The translations under genes and the position numbers were made by a program. A model generated the notes under the pieces. That model was not told where the DNA came from and did no database searches. It worked only from the letters and a program-made list of their open reading frames with translations. DNA of 7,658 nt from Armatimonadota bacterium (GTDB lineage: Bacteria; Armatimonadota; Hebobacteria; CAIYQO01), in assembly GCA_022708765.1 (NCBI GenBank), contig JAKIYB010000204.1, forward strand, positions 1 to 7,658, written 5' to 3'. Positions 1 through 4,591 of this stretch are shown here, one piece after another (the first letter of the stretch is position 1; each line of letters begins with the position of its first letter).

Positions 1-1
1 C

Positions 2-2266
2 AACCGCCAGCGCCTTGTCGCGAAGGACGTCACCCCCTGGCGTGGCGGCATCGGCCTCTACACGGAAGGCGAGACGATCTTCGACGACGTGACCGTCTAC
101 GGCCGTGGCGTGGGACGAGACCTGCTGGATGAGCAGCACACCGTGCAGCTCTCCGCGCGGTATCAGCAGGACGAGAAGGGCATGGCGGAATGGGCGGCCA
201 GCGCTAACGACTGGATGCCGCATCCCGCCGTGCCCGCGCTGCGCCTGCACCGCTGGGATTATTTCGGCGATCACCGCCTCTCGCTCACGCTCACCCCCGC
301 CGGCGACGGCGGGCTGGAAGTCGTCCTCAACAGCGACGGCAAGGACGCCGCCAGCGGTATTCGCGCATTGCTCACGCAGCAGGGGAAAACACTCGCCTGC
401 ACGCTGCGCCACGGCGGCAGGACGCTGGTGGCGAAGACGCTGCCCGCGCTGGAGGCGAAAACCGCATACGGCGTGCGCCTGCGTCGCGAAGGGAACCGTG
501 TCGCCCTGGAACTTGATGGCGAGACAATCCTCGCGGCCAGCGCTCCCGCGACGGGCTTGCGCCCCGCTTACAAAATCGAGGGCGCCTTCATGGTCAGCGA
601 CGTTGCCGTTGTCGGTACACAGGTCATTGACGAAACCTTTGCCGACGCCCCCACCGACTGGCTGGCGGAGGGCACGTGGATGCCCACCACCCGCTGGTCG
701 TGCAGTCCGCAATGGTCCTTCCTCGGCGGGTGGAGCCGCGGCGACGCCGTCCTCTGGCACAAGCAGCGCTTCACTGGCGACCAGTCTTTCGAGGTCTACC
801 TGGCGCCGAAGATGGAGTACCCACGCGAGCGCCGCACCTACGAATACCACTTCCGCGATCTCGGCGTCACCCTCTGCGGCGACGGGCATGATCCGCGCGG
901 CGGGTACGCCGCCGTTTATGGGCTGGACGGCGCGCGCACCGTGCTGCTGCGCAACGGCGTGGAAGTGGCCGCCGCGGCCGGCCTGTCGCCTTCGCACGCA
1001 GCCGGCGGACATACCGCGTGGTACGGCGTGGCACTGCACAAGCGCGGGGCGCGCATCGAAGTTGCCGTTGATCGAAAAGTCGTGCTGACCTACACCGATC
1101 CCAAACCTCTTGACGGCGGCGTGCCGGCGGTCTGGACCACGGACAACGGCATCGCCGTCGCCCGCGCGCGGCTGCACTTCGCCAACCCGCCCACGCCGCG
1201 CACCGATCCGCAGGTGGCACTGGACAGCCCCTGGCAGCCGGAATGGGCTGACATCGGCCGCCCGTTGACGCTGGCTTTTCCCGGCGCGATGGCGACCTCC
1301 GGCAAACCGGTGCGGCTGACGGTGACGCCGCGCGCGGCGCCCGCTGGCGAGGGCGCGCCGACGGTGGACGGCGCGACAGTCACCCTCACGCCGAAGGTGG
1401 CCGGCGAGCACTGGTATCGGATTCAAGCGACGGACGGCGAGACCGTCTCCCCGTCGTACCACCTCTCGCTGCCCGTCTTCAATCCGGCGCTGGGCCGCGA
1501 CGACTCCCGCGCGGTGGTGCTCTACCGTTTCGACGAAGGCGGGGGCGGCGTCATTCACGACCGCGCCGCCGCCGGCCCTGCCGCCGACCTGCGCATCCCC
1601 GACGACGCGACCGCGGAATGGCTGCCGGGCCGCGGGCTGGCGCTGCGCGGGGTGAATCACATCCGCAGCGCGGGGAAGGTGGAGAAGCTGCTGGCGCTGG
1701 CCGAGCGCCGCGCCGCCACCTTCGAGTTTTGGATCAGCGCCGCCACCATCTTCCCGCCATCCGACTGGCACGGCTACCTGCTCACCTGGGAAAAGCCCGG
1801 CGACCCCGCGCGCAACCTCGCCGTCGCGCAGATCAGTTCCAAGGTGATGCTCATCCCCGGCGGCGTGCCGTTCATCCCGCGCGGCCGCTTCCATCAGGAT
1901 ACGCTGCAGAGCGGCGCGCTCTTCTCCGGCTACCGCACCGGCCTGCAGCATATCGTCTTCACCTGGGACGGCCGCCTCACCCGCTGCTACCTGAACGGCG
2001 CCAGGGTGGGCGAGCGCGCCACTCCGTGGAAGCCCGACGCCTGGAGCCCCGACGCCGTCCTCACCCTCGGCAACCAGCTCAACCCGCAGCCGCGCAACTT
2101 CGACCAGTACATCTACTACCTGCAGGTCGCTCCCTACATCCTGAAAGACCAGGGCACCGGCGAACACGCCTTCCTCGGCGCCTTCTACCTGGCGGCGGTG
2201 CATGACCGTTGCCTCAGCGATGCGGATGTGGCGCGGCACTATCAGGCGGGGCCGGGCGCGAAGTGA
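2..2266 (+). CDS. Large multi-module beta-sandwich protein with C-terminal LamG domain (5' end outside window)
   Basis: The frame is open from the first bases of the window, so the first in-window start-like codon (GTG at 89) is internal and the gene begins upstream. The 754 visible residues (codon at 2 = residue 1) contain repeated beta-sandwich modules. Residues 1-32 are the tail of one (GGIGLYTEGETIFDDVTVYG, the typical closing strand of DUF1080/LamG-like folds). A second spans about 33-203 and a third about 205-398. Module joins resemble each other (DEQ...DWMP and DETFADAPTDW...WMP). Residues 402-495 look Ig-like (GEHWYRIQATDGE). Residues 500-750 form a LamG/concanavalin-like domain: AVVLYRFDEGGG, TFEFWIS, HIVFTWDGRLTRCYLNG, LTLGNQ and the terminal LSDADVARHYQAG. 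Such folds bind glycans or mediate surface contacts; no catalytic motif is visible. Probably secreted, but the signal peptide would lie outside the window. Substrate unknown. No hairpin plus T-run terminator follows. Confidence 0.9.
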   Translation, partial: NRQRLVAKDVTPWRGGIGLYTEGETIFDDVTVYGRGVGRDLLDEQHTVQLSARYQQDEKGMAEWAASANDWMPHPAVPALRLHRWDYFGDHRLSLTLTPAGDGGLEVVLNSDGKDAASGIRALLTQQGKTLACTLRHGGRTLVAKTLPALEAKTAYGVRLRREGNRVALELDGETILAASAPATGLRPAYKIEGAFMVSDVAVVGTQVIDETFADAPTDWLAEGTWMPTTRWSCSPQWSFLGGWSRGDAVLWHKQRFTGDQSFEVYLAPKMEYPRERRTYEYHFRDLGVTLCGDGHDPRGGYAAVYGLDGARTVLLRNGVEVAAAAGLSPSHAAGGHTAWYGVALHKRGARIEVAVDRKVVLTYTDPKPLDGGVPAVWTTDNGIAVARARLHFANPPTPRTDPQVALDSPWQPEWADIGRPLTLAFPGAMATSGKPVRLTVTPRAAPAGEGAPTVDGATVTLTPKVAGEHWYRIQATDGETVSPSYHLSLPVFNPALGRDDSRAVVLYRFDEGGGGVIHDRAAAGPAADLRIPDDATAEWLPGRGLALRGVNHIRSAGKVEKLLALAERRAATFEFWISAATIFPPSDWHGYLLTWEKPGDPARNLAVAQISSKVMLIPGGVPFIPRGRFHQDTLQSGALFSGYRTGLQHIVFTWDGRLTRCYLNGARVGERATPWKPDAWSPDAVLTLGNQLNPQPRNFDQYIYYLQVAPYILKDQGTGEHAFLGAFYLAAVHDRCLSDADVARHYQAGPGAK

Positions 2267-2292
2267 CCGCCATACCGCGAAAAAAGGAAAAG

Positions 2293-2305
2293 GTAACCGT
2301 TCAGG
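2293..2305 (+). repeat. Left terminal inverted repeat of the IS66 relic
   Basis: GTAACCGTTCAGG matches the reverse complement of 2775-2787 at all 13 positions. The next base differs (T against G) and the one after agrees, so 14 of 15 match. The GTAA start fits IS66-family termini. Confidence 0.85.
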
Positions 2306-2459
2306 TGCCCCCTTCTCCGTGTTGACCTTTCACCCCACGCATGGCCGCAAACCGGCCAGCCGGCTGGTTGCCCCGCGCTACACTGAGGCTGATGGAGACG
2401 ACGGAGCCGCCGGGTCTGCTACCGGCCTGCCTGATCCCCTTCGCCATTTCCGCGGAGGA

Positions 2460-2481
2460 CTGGGGGCGGCGACGCCCCCAG
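2460..2481. repeat. Perfect 9-bp hairpin at the first transposase frameshift
   Basis: CTGGGGGCG at 2460-2468 pairs exactly with CGCCCCCAG at 2473-2481 around a GCGA tetraloop. It coincides with the net +1 shift between the EDW and PSVRRAL segments of the transposase remnant. No T-run follows, so it is not a standard terminator. Confidence 0.7.
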
Positions 2482-2715
2482 CGTGCGCCGCGCGCTGACG
2501 ACGCTGGAGGACGAATGCGCCCGCCTGCGCGAACAGGCCGGGCAGACGTCCCGGATTTCCTCCAAGCCGCCCGCATCCGCTCCCCCGCGCGTGCTCTACC
2601 GGCACACCAGCTTCGGCACGCGGGGCGACGCAGGCAGCCGCGCCGTCGAACGTCTGCTCACCGTGTCACCACCTGCCGCCAGCGGCAACGCAACGTCCTC
2701 GCCTACCTCACCGCC

Positions 2716-2739
2716 GCCCTGGAGGCTGCCCTCCAGGGC
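2716..2739. repeat. Perfect 10-bp hairpin in the transposase C-terminal remnant
   Basis: GCCCTGGAGG at 2716-2725 pairs with CCTCCAGGGC at 2730-2739 across a CTGC loop. In frame it encodes ALEAALQG, an ordinary ending for IS66 transposases, so codon choice alone may explain it. A weaker 6-bp hairpin (TCACCT at 2750-2755 with AGGTGA at 2763-2768) lies on the stop codon. Confidence 0.6.
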
Positions 2740-2774
2740 CAATCCGCCCTCACCTCGGCATAAGGTGAAGACCC

Positions 2775-2787
2775 CCTGAACGGTTAC
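2775..2787 (-). repeat. Right terminal inverted repeat of the IS66 relic
   Basis: CCTGAACGGTTAC is the exact complement of the left end. It follows the transposase stop codon (TAA at 2761-2763) by 11 bases, the compact spacing expected at the 3' end of an insertion sequence. Confidence 0.85.
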
Positions 2788-2833
2788 AACAATCTTTTTA
2801 TTTGAACTCGCGCCTTTGCGCCGGCGTCTACCC

Positions 2834-2847
2834 GATGCAATCGGGGC
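2834..2847 (+). repeat. 14-bp direct repeat, copy 1 (self-complementary core)
   Basis: GATGCAATCGGGGC recurs exactly at 2973-2986, 139 bp downstream. With the preceding CCC, copy 1 forms CCCGAT-GCA-ATCGGG, a 6-bp stem with a 3-base loop, flanked by GTCT (2826-2829) and AGAC (2851-2854), which can also pair. Confidence 0.7.
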
Positions 2848-2856
2848 GTGAGACCA

Positions 2857-2897
2857 TTACCCCCCATTTTGCGATTTTGCACAAAAATGGGGGGTAA
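2857..2897. repeat. Hairpin with 14-bp perfect arms (palindromic repeat family member)
   Basis: TTACCCCCCATTTT at 2857-2870 is the exact complement of AAAATGGGGGGTAA at 2884-2897, around a 13-base loop. Past one A/C mismatch the stem gains two more pairs (CC 2854-2855, GG 2899-2900). The right arm, read on the minus strand as CGTTACCCCCCATTTTTGTG, closely resembles the arm of the palindrome at 6844-6871 (CGTTACCGTCCTCATTTTTC). The two are therefore likely diverged copies of one dispersed element. Neither direction has a T-run after the stem, so a simple rho-independent terminator is unlikely. Confidence 0.75.
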
Positions 2898-2917
2898 CGG
2901 CGGGTAATCACCAAATC

Positions 2918-3059
2918 GTCATCGTTACAACTCCGTTATGTGGATGCGCAGTAATTCGGTGACTGCCTCCCAGATGCAATCGGGGCTAGCTGTCACCGAA
3001 TTACCCTCCGCGCACGCTCACAGTTTTATACTTAACGGAGTAGTAATGACTACGATGAC
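2918..3059. repeat. 142-bp long imperfect hairpin overlapping the rimO stop codon
   Basis: Nested complementary blocks fold almost the whole stretch back on itself: 2918-2925 with 3052-3059 (8 bp), 2926-2928 with 3043-3045 (3 bp), 2930-2938 with 3033-3041 (9 bp), 2939-2942 with 3019-3022 (4 bp), 2945-2949 with 3010-3014 (5 bp), and GTAATTCGGTGAC 2951-2963 with 2992-3004 (13 bp). That is about 42 pairs, closing a 28-base loop that carries the second copy of the 14-bp repeat. The right-hand side has extra unpaired bases, mainly 3023-3032 and 3046-3051. The right arm covers the rimO stop codon and reaches its last two sense codons, so the rimO message would carry this structure at its 3' end. 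It may be a MITE-like element, a 3' stabiliser or a structured RNA; no U-tract supports a terminator. Confidence 0.72.
2973..2986 (+). repeat. 14-bp direct repeat, copy 2 (in the loop of the long hairpin)
   Basis: This is identical to 2834-2847 over 14 bases. Here the self-complementary core is CCC-A-GATgcaATC-GGG with one bulged A, so it can form an apical mini-stem on top of the 13-bp stem 2951-2963/2992-3004. Confidence 0.7.
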
Positions 3060-4435
3060 AATGACGTTTCCACCACCCCGCACAGGTCATATTCATACCC
3101 GTATTCAATCCGCGCGGTGACGAACTGGCCGGGCTGCAGGGAGGCCTGGTCGAGGGTGCGCAGGAAGACCTGGCCGTCAATCTCCGGGGCGTCGGCGTAG
3201 GAGCGGCCAGCAAAGGGGTAGCCGCGCTGGGGGGAGGCGTCGGTCGGTCCTTCCACCAGAACCTCCAGGCGGCGATTCTGCAGGGCGCGGTTCTGCTCAT
3301 GCGAAATGCGCTGCTGCAGGCGCATCAGGCGGTCCACGCGTTCGCACTTCACCTCGTCCGGCACCTGATCGGGCAGGTCGGCGGCGGGAGTGCCGGGCTC
3401 GCGGGAATACGCGAAAGCGCCGGCGCGTTCAAAGCGGAACTCCTCGACGAAATCGAGCAGTTCTTGAAACAGCGCCTCCGTCTCGCCGGGGAAGCCGACA
3501 ATGAAGGTGGTGCGCAACACGAGTTCGGGCAACGTCGAGCGCAGTGTCTGCAGCAGCGAGATTGTTTCCGCCTTCGTCACCCGCCGGTGCATCGCGCGCA
3601 GCATGGGGTCGGCGATGTGCTGCAGTGGGATGTCGAGGTAGGGTATCACCTTCTCGTTGCGTGTCAGCGCGGCGATGAACGCGTCGTCATAATGCGCGGG
3701 GTGAGTGTAGAGCAGGCGAATCCAGCGCACGCCGTCTATCGTGTTGAGGGTATCGAGTAAGCGATCCAGGCTGCGTCGCCCGTATAGATCGTCGCCATAC
3801 CGCGTGGTATCCTGCGCGATGAGATTCAGTTCCTTCACCCCGCGGGCGGCGAAGGCGCGCGCTTCGCCGAGGATATCCTCCAGCGGGCGGCTCCGGAAAG
3901 CGCCGCGGATATCGGGGATAGTACAGTAGGTGCAGCGGTTCTCACAGCCGTCGGCCACGCGCAGATACGTCCATGCCTGGCCGGTAGTCGGCGTGCGCCG
4001 CAGGTAGTAGCTGGCATCGCCCGCCGGGGTGAGTTCCACCGGCGTCACGTCAAGGTCGCCGTCCATCGCCGCGCGAATGTCGGTGTAGGTGCGTACCCCG
4101 AGCAGGGCATCAATCTCCGGGAAATCCTGCCGCAATTGCTCACCCAGCCGCTCAACCAGGCAACCGGTCACCACCAGCCGGAAACCAATGCGTCGCTTTG
4201 CGCGCACGATTTCCTCGATCTCGCCATAGGCTTCCTGCACCGCCGCGCCCAGAAAACCGCAGGTGTTGATGAGCACGCATCCCGCTTCACTGAGATCATC
4301 GGTGAGGTGGTAGCCCGCTGCGTCAAGCTCCCCCAGCATGCACTCGGTATCCACCCGATTCTTCGGGCAGCCGAGACTGATGACGTAAAGCGCGTGCGGA
4401 TTGGGCCGGCGATGGAGGCGACGAGAAATTTTCAT
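3050..4435 (-). CDS. rimO: Ribosomal protein S12 methylthiotransferase RimO
   Basis: This 461-residue radical-SAM enzyme has the normal family length. RimO adds a beta-methylthio group to a conserved aspartate of ribosomal protein S12 in the cytoplasm. The N-terminal MTTase domain has the three cysteines for the auxiliary 4Fe-4S cluster: C23 in SLGCPKN, C59 in INTCGF, C92 in VTGC. The radical-SAM CxxxCxxC motif is C164, C168, C171 (DGCENRCTYCTIPDIRG). A C-terminal TRAM domain spans about 388-458 (LEVLVEG, GRSYADAPEIDG, LQPGQFV, YEYDL). SLGCPKN and DAPEIDG favour RimO over MiaB. ATG at 4435 leaves 22 residues before C23; no Shine-Dalgarno is visible and the predicted leader is only about 17 nt. 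It is a single gene, convergent with the LamG gene and divergent from the 4592 gene. All cluster ligands are intact. Confidence 0.96.
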   Translation of the reverse strand: MKISRRLHRRPNPHALYVISLGCPKNRVDTECMLGELDAAGYHLTDDLSEAGCVLINTCGFLGAAVQEAYGEIEEIVRAKRRIGFRLVVTGCLVERLGEQLRQDFPEIDALLGVRTYTDIRAAMDGDLDVTPVELTPAGDASYYLRRTPTTGQAWTYLRVADGCENRCTYCTIPDIRGAFRSRPLEDILGEARAFAARGVKELNLIAQDTTRYGDDLYGRRSLDRLLDTLNTIDGVRWIRLLYTHPAHYDDAFIAALTRNEKVIPYLDIPLQHIADPMLRAMHRRVTKAETISLLQTLRSTLPELVLRTTFIVGFPGETEALFQELLDFVEEFRFERAGAFAYSREPGTPAADLPDQVPDEVKCERVDRLMRLQQRISHEQNRALQNRRLEVLVEGPTDASPQRGYPFAGRSYADAPEIDGQVFLRTLDQASLQPGQFVTARIEYGYEYDLCGVVETSLSS

Positions 4436-4458
4436 CGGTTTACTGTGTTTATGTAAAA

Positions 4459-4487
4459 AGCGTACCGGATTCCCGCGTCACCGTCAA
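4459..4487 (-). promoter_or_regulatory. Sigma70-type promoter of rimO
   Basis: On the minus strand TTGACG (4487-4482) is followed after exactly 17 bases by TACGCT (4464-4459). The -35 matches 5 of 6 consensus bases; the -10 keeps the most conserved T, A and final T. Transcription should start near 4452, about 17 nt before the ATG, which agrees with the absence of a Shine-Dalgarno sequence. The 156-bp divergent region 4436-4591 shows no equally convincing promoter for the rightward gene; TTCGAT 4547-4552 with TATCTG 4571-4576 is weak. Confidence 0.6.
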
Positions 4488-4591
4488 GGCCGACAGCGCG
4501 TCTGCTCAATCCGGCGGTGGGGATCGGGAATGATGGCGATGACGCATTCGATCAGCAGGGGAGCGTTCCGTATCTGTTGAATAGCGGTATT

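Larger units (their letters stand above)
2392..2763 (+). pseudogene. IS66-family transposase remnant (N- and C-termini joined, two frameshifts)
   Basis: The remnant reads through three segments. From ATG 2392 in frame 1 it gives IPFAISAEDW, the usual start of IS66 transposases before an AATPP-type stretch. It then moves to frame 2 at about 2464-2479 and gives SVRRALTTLEDECARLREQ and SSKPPASAPP, the leucine-rich helix and SSKPPSSDPP-type motif of the N-terminal domain. From about 2588-2600, still in frame 2, it jumps to YRHTSFGTRGDAGSRAVERL, which belongs to the far C-terminus, so the zinc-binding and DDE catalytic core is deleted. At about 2660 it returns to frame 1 with TTCRQRQRNVLAYLTAALEA and ends at TAA 2763. 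A full-length protein is around 450-550 residues; about 120 codons remain. GAGG at 2385-2388 may be the old ribosome binding site. It cannot make an active enzyme. The family call rests on motif memory, not a database search. Confidence 0.82.
2293..2787 (+). mobile_element. Internally deleted IS66-family element (MITE-like relic, 495 bp)
   Basis: The element is bounded by 13-bp perfect inverted repeats, GTAACCGTTCAGG at 2293-2305 and its complement at 2775-2787; ends starting GTAA are characteristic of IS66-family elements. Between them lies a scrambled transposase that keeps only the N-terminal and C-terminal ends of an IS66 TnpC-type protein, so most of a normal element has been lost. The 8-bp flanks (aggaaaag on the left, aacaatct on the right) do not match, so no target duplication survives. 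Perfect ends around a dead gene suggest the copy may have been moved in trans by a full-length relative, but this is inference. It lies 26 bp after the LamG gene stop and probably separates that gene from the palindrome-rich stretch before rimO. Confidence 0.85.

Noticed and set aside
105..1088. Overlapping plus-strand open frame of 327 codons in the LamG gene
   Set aside because: Arginine-, serine- and cysteine-rich out-of-frame translation of the real gene, with no recognisable domain.
2460..2481. Programmed ribosomal frameshift in the transposase
   Set aside because: The catalytic core is deleted and a second shift follows near 2660, so no functional product could result; decay is the simpler reading.
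2285..2795. 8-bp target-site duplication around the IS66 relic
   Set aside because: The left flank aggaaaag and right flank aacaatct share no convincing match.
2857..2897. Rho-independent terminator for rimO or the LamG gene
   Set aside because: The stem is strong but neither side is followed by a run of T in the transcribed direction.
2930..3041. Integron attC site
   Set aside because: ACTTAAC at 3030-3036 fits one core box, but the boxes are in the wrong order (GTT at the 5' side, AAC at the 3' side in both orientations) and GTTATGT breaks the other consensus. No integrase is present.
2788..3049. CRISPR array
   Set aside because: Only two copies of a 14-bp repeat 139 bp apart and several palindromes of differing sequence; no regular repeat-spacer pattern.
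2938..3120. Possible small gene of 60 codons across the palindromes and the rimO end
   Set aside because: It runs through the long hairpin and antisense to rimO, has no ribosome binding site and no recognisable motif.
4517..4591. Upstream GTG start for the barrel protein
   Set aside because: It would add 25 polar residues ahead of a textbook signal peptide and has no ribosome binding site.
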